A stretch of 64,000 nucleotides of DNA, taken from positions 4,030,001-4,094,000 of the forward strand of contig NZ_CP053985.1 in assembly GCF_013267355.1 (NCBI RefSeq), given 5' to 3'. Shown here piece after piece: positions 16,313 through 23,880 of this stretch. Origin of the DNA: Achromobacter pestifer. GTDB taxonomy: Bacteria > Pseudomonadota > Gammaproteobacteria > Burkholderiales > Burkholderiaceae_B. Numbering within the stretch: position 1 is the first letter of the stretch; every line of letters begins with the position of its first letter. Made by a program: the position numbers and the translations under genes. Below the pieces are notes generated by a model, which was not told the DNA's origin, did no database searches, and saw only the letters and a list, made by a program, of their open reading frames with translations.

Positions 16313-17599
16313 ATGAATTCGCATCCTCTCTCTTCCAAGCGTCCCGCCGGCAATCCCGTGTTGCTCATTGCGGGCATCCTCTGCATGGCCATGGCGCTGC
16401 GCGCGCCGATTACCGGCGTGCCGCCGCTGACAGGCATGCTCCGCGAGCAATTGGGGCTGAGCGCCACGGCTGCGGGCATGCTGATCACCTTGCCCTTGCT
16501 GGCCTTTGCCGTGGTGTCGCTGTTCGCCGCGGGCCTGGCCCGCCGCCACGGCCTGGAACGCAGCTTGTTTGCCGCCATGCTGCTGGTCGCGGCAGGCATC
16601 CTCGTGCGCACGCTGGGCCCGGCCTGGAGCCTGTTCCTGGGCACCGCGGTCATCGGCGCCGGCATCGCCATCGGCAATGTGCTGCTGCCCAGCCTCTTGA
16701 AACGCGATTTTCCGCAGCAGGTCGCGGGCCTGACGTCTGCCTACGTGCTGACCATGAGCCTGGCCGCGGGCCTGGCGTCCGCCGTCGCCATCCCGCTGGC
16801 GGACCTGTCGGACGCGACCTGGCGCTTCTCCACGGGCTGCCTGCTGGTGGTGCCCGTGCTCAGCGCCTTGCTGTGGCTGCCGCAGCTGGCCAATCACACC
16901 GCGCCCGCGGCATCCACGGCGCACGCGCCGCATGGCCCTCGTCTGTGGCATTCGGCGCTGGCGTGGCAGGTGACGCTGTTCCTGGGCATCAATTCCTTCG
17001 TGTTCTATGTGGGCGTGAGCTGGCTGCCGGCCATCCTGCGCGATGCCGGCTATACGGCCGAACGGGCCGGCGCGTTGCATGGCCTGCTGCAGCTCATGTC
17101 GGCGGTCCCGGCGCTGTTCCTGGCTCCGGTGGTGGGGCGCTTGAAGGACCAGCGCGGCGCTGCGTTCTGCTCGGCCGTGGCCTCGTTCGCCGCGTTCGTC
17201 GGCTTGATCGCCGCGCCCGGTTGGGCGACGCTGTGGATCGTGTTGATGGGCCTGGGCACGGGCGGGGGCATCATCCTGGGCCTTGCATTCGTCGGCTTGC
17301 GCGCCAGCCATGCACAGCAGGCGGCGGCGCTGTCGGGCATGGCGCAATGCGTAGGCTACCTGTTCGCCGCCAGCGGTCCTGCGCTGGCGGGGACGCTGCA
17401 TGACGCGCAGGGCGACTGGAACGTGGCGCTGGGCCTGTGCGCGGCCTTGTGCCTGGCAATGGCGGCCATCGGCCTTTACGCGGGCCGCGCCATCCAGATC
17501 GGGCAATACCGCGATGCCGCGCTCAAGCCTGTCCGGCCCGGCTTTTCCACAAGCGCACCAGCGGCTCGGGCGCGTCGGTCTCCGGCACGTCGAAGCTGA
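16313..17599 (+). CDS. CynX/NimT-family MFS transporter
   Basis: 428 residues with twelve predicted membrane helices. The CynX/NimT signature MALRAPITGVPPLTGMLREQ follows the first helix, and a second-half motif LRASHAQQAAALSGMAQCVG is present. Members export cyanate, nitroimidazole or other small compounds. The divergent cupin-AraC gene is its likely regulator. Unusually, the last 77 bp run antisense into the coding region of the emfourin-like gene; the tail (APAARARRSPARRS) is basic and low-complexity, as if extended by loss of an earlier stop. Confidence 0.88.
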   Translation: MNSHPLSSKRPAGNPVLLIAGILCMAMALRAPITGVPPLTGMLREQLGLSATAAGMLITLPLLAFAVVSLFAAGLARRHGLERSLFAAMLLVAAGILVRTLGPAWSLFLGTAVIGAGIAIGNVLLPSLLKRDFPQQVAGLTSAYVLTMSLAAGLASAVAIPLADLSDATWRFSTGCLLVVPVLSALLWLPQLANHTAPAASTAHAPHGPRLWHSALAWQVTLFLGINSFVFYVGVSWLPAILRDAGYTAERAGALHGLLQLMSAVPALFLAPVVGRLKDQRGAAFCSAVASFAAFVGLIAAPGWATLWIVLMGLGTGGGIILGLAFVGLRASHAQQAAALSGMAQCVGYLFAASGPALAGTLHDAQGDWNVALGLCAALCLAMAAIGLYAGRAIQIGQYRDAALKPVRPGFSTSAPAARARRSPARRS

Positions 17600-17852
17600 T
17601 GTCCGCGGCGTCGTCGCCTTCGTACACGACCTCCACGTGGAAGTAGCGCTGGTCGCCGCCGCCTGCGGCGCAACGCGGAACGGCGACAGGCGCGGAACGT
17701 TGCAGGGCGTCGCACACTTCCTGTCTTACATCGGGCGGGCAGGTGACGAGGTCTATGCTGCGCGGTTGCGCCAGCGCGGGCACGTACGCCAGCCCGCCTT
17801 CGCGCGTCAGGCGCACCAGCAGGGCAAGGTCCAGGGGAGGCAGTTCGATCAT
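17523..17852 (-). CDS. Emfourin-like inhibitor of M4 metallopeptidase
   Basis: 109-residue protein with no signal peptide, directly downstream of and overlapping by 4 bp the protealysin-like gene. Size, position and the sequence IELPPLDLALLVRLTREGGL with acidic DGDD-like stretches (EVVYEGDDAADISFDVP) fit emfourin, the small slow-binding inhibitor encoded next to protealysin-type proteases. It is expected to bind the protease active site in the cytoplasm and keep the enzyme silent. The family call rests mainly on context and general resemblance. The 3' end overlaps the convergent CynX gene by 77 bp. Confidence 0.75.
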   Translation of the reverse strand: MIELPPLDLALLVRLTREGGLAYVPALAQPRSIDLVTCPPDVRQEVCDALQRSAPVAVPRCAAGGGDQRYFHVEVVYEGDDAADISFDVPETDAPEPLVRLWKSRAGQA

Positions 17853-18913
17853 GTCTGGACTCCCACGCCGGCCCATGCCCGGGCGACGGCGTCGCGCACG
17901 GTGGCGTCGTGGCGCTCCGCCGCCACGGCCAGCGTCAGCTTCGCGAACTGCGCGAAGTCGGCGTCGTGGCGCAGGCGCTTGTCGCAGAGCGTGTCGTACC
18001 AGACGCGGCCGGCGCCGGCCCATGCGGGGCCGGCCAGCGCGGTGGCCGCCAGATGGAAGGCGCGGTTGGGGATGCCGGAGTTGATGTGCACGCCGCCGTT
18101 GTCGTTCGGCGTATCCACGTAATCGCGCATGTGGGCGGGCTGCGGGTCCTTGCCCAGCAGGGGATCGTCGTAGGCGCTGCCAGGCTCCGCCATGGAGCGC
18201 AGCGCGCGGGCGCGGATCTTGGGCTTGAACAGCCCGGCGCCCACCAGCCAATCGGCCTGGCGCGCGTCCTGGCCCAGCGTGTGCTGCTTGACCAGCGCGC
18301 CGAACACGTCGCACAGGGATTCGTTCAAGGCGCCGGACTGGCCCTGGTAAAGCAGGGCGGCTTCGGCGTCGATCACGCCGTGCGTGAGCTCGTGGCCGAT
18401 GATGTCCACCGCCACCGTGAAGCGGTTGAAGACTTCGCCATCGCCATCGCCGAACACCATCTGCGCGCCGTTCCAGAAAGCGTTGTCGTAGTCTTCGCCG
18501 TAATGCACGCTGCCGATCAGCGGCAGCCCCTGGCCGTCGATGGAATGGCGCTGGTAGACCTCCCAGAACAGCTTGTAGGTCGAGCCCAGGTGTTCATAGG
18601 CTTCGTCCACCGCCACGTCGCCGCTGGCGCGGGCGCCTTCGGCGCGCACCAGCTTGCCGGGCAGGGTGGTGGTGTTGGCGGCGTCGTGCACGGCGCGCTG
18701 GGGCGTGCCGGCGGGCGCCGCTTTCTTGGGGCGGGCGGGCTTGGCGCGCGGGGGCTGCACCGCCATCTCGCGCAGGCTGCGCTGCTGTTGGTCGATGATC
18801 AGCGTCTTGACCGCGGGCATGCTGACCCGCGCGTCGGCGTGCTGCGCCAGCCGATCCAGCATGTAGGGGGGGATCACGCCAATCAACGGCGCGGACTCGG
18901 AAGGACGTGGCAT
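17849..18913 (-). CDS. Protealysin-like M4 metallopeptidase
   Basis: 354 residues, no classical signal peptide. The active site is complete: HELTH (His174, Glu175, His178), third zinc ligand Glu198 in NESLCD, and the catalytic histidine His276 in GVHINSG. The short N-terminal propeptide contains IPPYML (residues 14-19), the proline motif of protealysin-type precursors, in contrast to the long thermolysin propeptide. A linker rich in Lys, Pro and Ala (residues 55-72) precedes the catalytic part. Known relatives are cytoplasmic or non-classically released and cleave actin in host cells. The next gene encodes its probable inhibitor. Confidence 0.9.
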   Translation of the reverse strand: MPRPSESAPLIGVIPPYMLDRLAQHADARVSMPAVKTLIIDQQQRSLREMAVQPPRAKPARPKKAAPAGTPQRAVHDAANTTTLPGKLVRAEGARASGDVAVDEAYEHLGSTYKLFWEVYQRHSIDGQGLPLIGSVHYGEDYDNAFWNGAQMVFGDGDGEVFNRFTVAVDIIGHELTHGVIDAEAALLYQGQSGALNESLCDVFGALVKQHTLGQDARQADWLVGAGLFKPKIRARALRSMAEPGSAYDDPLLGKDPQPAHMRDYVDTPNDNGGVHINSGIPNRAFHLAATALAGPAWAGAGRVWYDTLCDKRLRHDADFAQFAKLTLAVAAERHDATVRDAVARAWAGVGVQT

Positions 18914-19045
18914 GCGCGGTCTCCGTCGTGGGCGCCGGGCCAGGGCCGCGGCGCGAGGCGATTCAACGGTAGCAGATAGACCCGCCGCGGGGACGTAACA
19001 GTGTGCGGCCTGATGCTAGGAACTATGGACGCCGCGCATGGCCGT

Positions 19046-19513
19046 CTAGTTGAACACGCCCGTGAGCACGTCGGCCACGACGGCGGTGGCGATGGCGACG
19101 AGGATCAGGTCGCTGCCCGCGACGCGCCATTCGTAGCCGGGATGGACCGGCAGTCGCGCCAGCATCGGGCCAGGCACCATCTTCTTGGCGATGCCCGGAG
19201 GCAGGGGCTTGCCGCGCGCCAGATTCTTGCGTATGCCCGGCGGCAGCGAGCCATAGCCGGTTGCGCCCGCCTGCACGGCGTAGCCGCGCGCGGTGGACAC
19301 GGTGATGCCCGCGGTGCTGAGCGTGACGCTGACGCCGCCGTCTTGGCTCTGCTGGCCTTTGTTCTTGCCATTGCCGTTACCGTTACCGTTGCCGTTGCCT
19401 TGGCCGGCGTGGTCCGGCTTGCCTTTGCCCTCGGGCGGCGCGGCTTGCGCCGGCGCGCCGAGCGCGGCGGCACAGGCAAGGATGGCAATGATCATCGAGG
19501 GTTTGCGGCGCAT
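19046..19513 (-). CDS. CigR-like exported protein with Gly-Asn repeat
   Basis: 155 residues. A signal peptide (ILACAAALGAPAQA) is followed by a low-complexity GNGNGNGNGNGK run encoded by near-identical hexanucleotides at about 19360-19400. Next comes a conserved block with GSLPPGIRKNLARGKPLPPG, and the C-terminus holds a membrane segment (LILVAIATAVVADVLTGVF). The LPPG repeats and hydrophobic tail match the CigR group, named from a Salmonella anti-virulence regulator. ATG at 19513 has AGGAG 9 nt upstream. The number of GN units could vary by slippage without shifting the frame. Confidence 0.78.
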   Translation of the reverse strand: MRRKPSMIIAILACAAALGAPAQAAPPEGKGKPDHAGQGNGNGNGNGNGKNKGQQSQDGGVSVTLSTAGITVSTARGYAVQAGATGYGSLPPGIRKNLARGKPLPPGIAKKMVPGPMLARLPVHPGYEWRVAGSDLILVAIATAVVADVLTGVFN

Positions 19514-19666
19514 GGTTGCGGCTCCTGCAGGGTAGAGGCGCCTAGCGTAGCGCCGTCGTTGGACCCGCGCCACTGCCGCTTGCCGATGCCGTCGCAACAA
19601 TCGCCACAATTCGTTTGACTTCCACTCGCGATAGAATCCCCTGCTTATTTTCCGGGGGAACGCACG

Positions 19667-19783
19667 ATGAGGTATTTCCTGATCTTGGTTGGGGCGGCCG
19701 TGGTCGCCTATTTGCTGGCGCGCGGCATCGCCGCCGTGCTCTCGGACCGTAAACGTTCAAAATCAGAAAGGGATTCGAAGTGA
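19667..19783 (+). CDS. 38-residue single-pass membrane peptide
   Basis: Tiny gene encoding one hydrophobic helix (YFLILVGAAVVAYLLARGIA) and a basic, charged tail (SDRKRSKSERDSK). ATG at 19667 has GGGGGAA about 6 nt upstream. Its TGA (19781-19783) overlaps the GTG start of the SPFH gene (19780), so the two should be translationally coupled. Codon use looks normal, and the helix-plus-basic-tail design is typical of membrane-anchored small proteins. I know no family for it; a partner or chaperone of the SPFH protein is the inference from coupling. Confidence 0.7.
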   Translation: MRYFLILVGAAVVAYLLARGIAAVLSDRKRSKSERDSK

Positions 19784-20682
19784 AGCCGACAGATATCCAG
19801 ATGGTCAAGACGATTGGTGCTGTAAAGCCGCGTGGTTTCAAGATCGCGGTAATCACGGCGGTGTTGTTTTTGCTGATCCTGTTCCTGGCTTTCGATTCCT
19901 GGTTCCAGGTCGATCAGGGCGAGCGCGGCGTGGTCCTGCGCAACGGCAAGCTGGTGCGCGTGTCGGAGCCGGGCCTTGATTTCAAGACCCCGTTCATCGA
20001 CAACGTCATGACGGTGTCGGTGCGCGACCACACGTTCGTGTTTGAAAAGCTGGAAGCCTACAGCTATGACCAGCAGCCGGCGACGCTGCGCGTGTCGGTG
20101 ACCTACCGCGTGCCGCCCGAGCACGTGGCCGAGCTGTACTCGGAGTACGGCACCATCAGCAACCTGCAGATGCGCGTGCTTGAGCGCAAGACGCCGGATT
20201 CGGTGAAGAACGTGTTCGGCCAGTACACCGCGGTGCGCGCCATCCAGGAACGCCAGAAGCTGGGCCAGGACGTGAACACGGCCGTGCTCAAGACAATGGA
20301 AGGCGCGCCGGTGCAGGTGGTGGGCGTGCAGATCGAGGAAGTTGGGTTCTCGCAGGCCTACGAACACTCGATCGAACAACGCATGCTGGCGCAGGTGCAG
20401 ATCGAGACGACCCGCCAACAAAAGGAAACGGCGATGATCACCGCCGAAATCCAGGTGGTCAAGGCCAAGGCGGAAGCCGATGCGCGCCGCCAGCAGTTCA
20501 CCGCCGAGGCCGACGGCATCCGCATGCGCGGCGACGCTGAAGCGGCCGCGATCCGCGCCAAGGCCGAGGCCCTGGCCGCCAACACCAATCTGGTGAGCCT
20601 GAACGCGGTGGAAAAGTGGGATGGCGTGCTGCCGGCCACGCAGGTGCCGGGCTCGGCCCTGCCGTTCATCGGCATCAAGTAG
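19780..20682 (+). CDS. SPFH/prohibitin-family membrane protein
   Basis: 300 residues. One N-terminal membrane helix (IAVITAVLFLLILFLAF), then an SPFH domain beginning VDQGERGVVLRNGKLVRVSEPGLDFK, and a C-terminal coiled coil rich in Ala, Glu and Lys (KAKAEADARRQQFTAEADG). Family members form large rings at the inner membrane and scaffold proteases or lipid domains. GTG at 19780 is supported by AAAGGGA upstream and overlaps the stop of the 38-codon gene. No NfeD gene, the usual SPFH partner, is adjacent. It overlaps the convergent EIIC-EAL gene by 8 bp. Confidence 0.9.
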   Translation: MKPTDIQMVKTIGAVKPRGFKIAVITAVLFLLILFLAFDSWFQVDQGERGVVLRNGKLVRVSEPGLDFKTPFIDNVMTVSVRDHTFVFEKLEAYSYDQQPATLRVSVTYRVPPEHVAELYSEYGTISNLQMRVLERKTPDSVKNVFGQYTAVRAIQERQKLGQDVNTAVLKTMEGAPVQVVGVQIEEVGFSQAYEHSIEQRMLAQVQIETTRQQKETAMITAEIQVVKAKAEADARRQQFTAEADGIRMRGDAEAAAIRAKAEALAANTNLVSLNAVEKWDGVLPATQVPGSALPFIGIK

Positions 20683-22780
20683 GCGACGCGGGCGAGGGCT
20701 GCGCACGCACCGGCGGCGCAGCCTGCCGGCCGCGCGCATAGTCCACGAGGCTGTCGCCCGACAAGGCCTTGCTGTAGTACCACCCCTGCACGATGATCTC
20801 GGCGGGGGATTCCAGCGCCATCAACTGCTGGTCCGTTTCCACGCCCTCCACCACGATCTGCAGGTTCAGCGCTTCGCAAAAGCGCAGCAGGCCGTTCAAG
20901 ACCAGCACGCCTCTGTCGCTGTCTTGCGCCACGACGAAGCTGCGGTCGATCTTGACCGCGTCGATCTCGAACTGGTGCAGATAGCTCAGGGCTGAATAGC
21001 CGGTGCCGAAATCGTCGATGTAGACCCGTGCGCCTATGGCATGCAGGCGGTCGAAGGCGGTGTGCAGCGCCTGGGTGTCCTCCACCAGCGCGTCTTCGGT
21101 CAACTCGACCGAGATCTGCCCGCCGGCCTGCGCCAGCACCTTGATCAGTTTCTCCAGGTAGTCGCCGGAGGTCAGGGTGCCGGCCGTGACGTTGATGGTC
21201 ATCGGCAAGGCGAAGTCGCGTTTGCGCCATTGCAGGCATTGCTGCACGGCCTGCCTGGCCACCCACAGATCCACCTCCCGCATCAGGTCGGCCTGCGCCA
21301 GCCAGCGCAGGAATTCCAACGGAGTCTGCCGCGCGCCGTCCGGCCCGGTGGCGCGCAGCAGGGCTTCGCAGCCGGTGCACAGGCCGCTGCGCAATGACAC
21401 CTGCGGCTGGAATTCCAGGTGGAAATCGTATTGGCTGATGGCGCGGATGCGGGTGTTTTCGGCATTGCGGCGTGCGCGGTCGGCGTAGGTCTGCACCACC
21501 GGGTCATGCGCGTACAGCAGCGATTCTTCCTGCAGGCGGGTGAAGGTGGTGTCCAACGATTTGAAGTAGACGGTGGAGCTTTCCTCGCGCTGGCGCTCCA
21601 GCGCGACGACATAGGGCGCGTACAGGCAAGCGCCTATGGCCACCAGCGCGAGCTGCAGCGCCACGCCGCCCAGATTGCCGCCGGCGGCGATGTAGGCGTT
21701 GAACAGCACCGGCGAGGTCAGGGGCAGGGTCGCCGCCGCGGAGGGCAGCCAGCCCAGCTGCACGACGGCCAGGGCCAGGATGACGTTGATCACCGGCGCC
21801 AGGATGAACGGCACCAGCAGGCGCGGATTCAGTATCAGGGGCAGCCCGAAGAGCAGGATTTCGTTCACGTTCAGGAGCGCGACCGGCAGGCTTGCGAGCG
21901 CCAGCAGGCGCAGCGATTCACTGCGCGCGAACACCAGCATGGCCGCGACCAGCGACAGCGTCGCGCCCGATCCGCCGATGAAGACGAAGGCGCCCAGCAG
22001 CGTGCTGTTCAAGGCATACATGCCTTCGTAGCCGGCGGACTGGCTGGCGGAGTTCAGCATGGCCGCCTGGTCCATCACGCTCATCAGGGGGGCGAGCGCA
22101 TGGTAGCCGTGTATGCCGAAGAACCACAGCAGGGAGTTCAATCCCGCCATCAGCGCGCCCGAGGTGAAAGGGCTGTCCAGCGACGCCAGGCTCAAGGGAA
22201 TATTGAATTGCGCCACGGCTGGAATCTGCAGCACCGCGGACAGCGCAAGCACCACCAGGCCGGCCGTCAGCAGTCCCGGGACGACCATGTTCAGTGTGTC
22301 GCGGATGTTTTCGCTGATGACCCCGTCAGGCGCCAGCTGCGTCCAGCGGCGGCGGTGCAGCCAGGCCATCAACGGCACCGTCAGCAAGGGCGAGACGATG
22401 GCGATGAACAGCACCAGGGTGGCTGCGGCCTGCGGATAGGGCGCCAGCAGGCCTTCGGCGATCATCACGTAGGACAGGCACAGGAACGCGGTGGGCAGAT
22501 GCGGCACGCGATGGCGGAACGACAGCATGTAGCCGATGGAGGTGCCGGCCAGGATGGGCATGAGGCTCGTCAGCTTGTCGTGGACGGCGGTCAGCAGTTC
22601 CACGACCGTGGCGGGCAGGCCCAGTTGGCGGGCGATGACGGTCAGCACCAGGAACAGCGCCGTGACCAGCAGGCAGGGCAGGGTCCAGAGCAGGCCCTCG
22701 CGTATGGCGCGCAGGGCGCTTGCGCCCGCCAGCGCAGCCAGCCGATCTTTTGGATAACGCATCAGGGCCAGTTTCGGCAT
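20675..22780 (-). CDS. PTS EIIC-EAL fusion, predicted c-di-GMP phosphodiesterase
   Basis: 701 residues. Residues 1-395 form a multi-helix PTS EIIC domain of the lactose/cellobiose type, with LNSLLWFFGIHGYHAL (214-229) and NEILLFGLPLILNP (306-319). After a charged linker comes a cytoplasmic EAL domain (450-685). Catalytic residues look complete: Glu472 (EALLR), Asn530, Glu559 and Glu562 (ELTE), Asp589-Asp590 (DDFGTGYS), Lys610, Glu645 (EGVET) and Gln665. No EIIA or EIIB domain is fused or adjacent, so the EIIC part probably senses rather than phosphorylates a sugar and tunes c-di-GMP breakdown. Confidence 0.9.
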   Translation of the reverse strand: MPKLALMRYPKDRLAALAGASALRAIREGLLWTLPCLLVTALFLVLTVIARQLGLPATVVELLTAVHDKLTSLMPILAGTSIGYMLSFRHRVPHLPTAFLCLSYVMIAEGLLAPYPQAAATLVLFIAIVSPLLTVPLMAWLHRRRWTQLAPDGVISENIRDTLNMVVPGLLTAGLVVLALSAVLQIPAVAQFNIPLSLASLDSPFTSGALMAGLNSLLWFFGIHGYHALAPLMSVMDQAAMLNSASQSAGYEGMYALNSTLLGAFVFIGGSGATLSLVAAMLVFARSESLRLLALASLPVALLNVNEILLFGLPLILNPRLLVPFILAPVINVILALAVVQLGWLPSAAATLPLTSPVLFNAYIAAGGNLGGVALQLALVAIGACLYAPYVVALERQREESSTVYFKSLDTTFTRLQEESLLYAHDPVVQTYADRARRNAENTRIRAISQYDFHLEFQPQVSLRSGLCTGCEALLRATGPDGARQTPLEFLRWLAQADLMREVDLWVARQAVQQCLQWRKRDFALPMTINVTAGTLTSGDYLEKLIKVLAQAGGQISVELTEDALVEDTQALHTAFDRLHAIGARVYIDDFGTGYSALSYLHQFEIDAVKIDRSFVVAQDSDRGVLVLNGLLRFCEALNLQIVVEGVETDQQLMALESPAEIIVQGWYYSKALSGDSLVDYARGRQAAPPVRAQPSPASPT

Positions 22781-23028
22781 GGCGGTTCGCCCAAGAGTCC
22801 GTGCAAGCGAAGATCCCCGCTCCCGTGTTTGTAAGAATATTTTTGCTACATCCTAGCCCCGCTTTTCCAGGTTTAGCAATCGACGCCTATCAGAATGTCA
22901 GGGATTCCCCTCTATCAAGAATTGCAAAGCGGGCGCAAGGTGGCAGCACGGGCACGCAGGACCGCTATACGATCAAGAGTCGTTCGCCCGACGCGCGGGA
23001 CTACAAGCTTCAGAATGAGGAGACGTGG

Positions 23029-23271
23029 ATGTCTCAGTTGGATTGGACGTCCGGCGATACCACGCCGGATCGGCAGGGATACTACGAAACGCGGTACGAC
23101 ACCGGATGCACCGCCATCACGCTGTACAGCGTGCTGGGTTGGATGCCGGTAAAAACGCCCGGCAACATGGTGAGCTGGCGCCCCTTGCCGCCCGCCGTCG
23201 AAAGGCAGGAGGCCGAGCGCCACATACAGGAACTGCGAGAGGCGCAAAGCCACGTTCCCATGGACTACTGA
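23029..23271 (+). CDS. Small hypothetical protein
   Basis: 80 residues, soluble, acidic at both ends. It starts with ATG at 23029 after a good GAGGAG site. A conserved-looking core reads GYYETRYDTGCTAITLYSVL followed by GWMPVKTPGNMVSWRPLPP; the tail is a short charged helix (ERQEAERHIQELREAQSH). No known domain recognised. The 248-bp gap before it holds AT-rich sequence that may contain promoters for this gene and for the divergent EIIC-EAL gene, but no further gene. Confidence 0.7.
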   Translation: MSQLDWTSGDTTPDRQGYYETRYDTGCTAITLYSVLGWMPVKTPGNMVSWRPLPPAVERQEAERHIQELREAQSHVPMDY

Positions 23272-23313
23272 CGGGGCGTGTGAAAGGACCTGATCAAGAA
23301 CGATGGCGGATAG

Positions 23314-23341
23314 TTGCGATAATGAGAATTATTTGTAAAAT
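23314..23341 (+). promoter_or_regulatory. Promoter overlapped by Fur box, first sigma gene
   Basis: The sequence GATAATGAGAATTATTTGT (23318-23336) matches the Fur consensus GATAATGATAATCATTATC at 14 of 19 positions. It lies exactly between a -35 TTGCGA (23314-23319) and a -10 TAAAAT (23336-23341) with a 16-bp spacer, 36 bp before the sigma gene. Iron-loaded Fur would block RNA polymerase directly. Confidence 0.75.
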
Positions 23342-23376
23342 TCGCGGCGTCGCCACCTCCGTTGTCCGATCGGTCC

Positions 23377-23880
23377 ATGTCCCGCTCCTCTCCGCCCCGT
23401 TCCGGCTGGCTCGCCTACTACGACGAGCTGGTGGGGGTATGGAGCCGCAGAGTCGGCAATCGGCATGACGCGGAGGATGCGGCGCACGATGCCATCGAAT
23501 GCCTGCTGAAGGCGGACGCCAGCGTCGCGTTGAAGGCGCGCAGCTACCTGTTCCAGGCTGCCGGACATCGCTTGATCGATCGCTGGCGCCGCCAGGAGCG
23601 GACCGAGCATGTGCCGCTGGACCTCTTGGACGAGGCTGACCAGCCCGCCTGGACTGACCCCGAGGCGCCAGTGCGCGCATCGCGCCTGGCTGATGATCTG
23701 GCGCAAGTCCTGGCAGAATTGCCGCCCAAGTGCCGCGAGGCCTTTGTCCTGAACCGCATCGAAGGCTGGACGCAGGCCGAGGTGGCGCAGCATATGGGCC
23801 TGTCCAAGAACATGATCGAACGCTACGTCATGCGGGCAATCGAATTCGTCCGCGACCGCATGCGTGAACACTATCCATGA
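23377..23880 (+). CDS. FecI-like ECF sigma factor, cassette 1
   Basis: 167 residues. Region 2 is seen at residues 8-75 (YDELVGVWSRRVGNRHDAED, then LIDRWRRQER) and region 4 at 105-160 (LPPKCREAFVLNRIEGWTQA and LSKNMIERYVMRAIEF). This is the iron-starvation sigma clade. ATG at 23377 is taken in preference to an in-frame TTG five codons upstream. The stop overlaps the FecR-like ATG by 4 bp. Activity should be controlled by FecR 1 and the receptor at 25021; transcription by Fur through the box at 23318. Confidence 0.92.
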   Translation: MSRSSPPRSGWLAYYDELVGVWSRRVGNRHDAEDAAHDAIECLLKADASVALKARSYLFQAAGHRLIDRWRRQERTEHVPLDLLDEADQPAWTDPEAPVRASRLADDLAQVLAELPPKCREAFVLNRIEGWTQAEVAQHMGLSKNMIERYVMRAIEFVRDRMREHYP

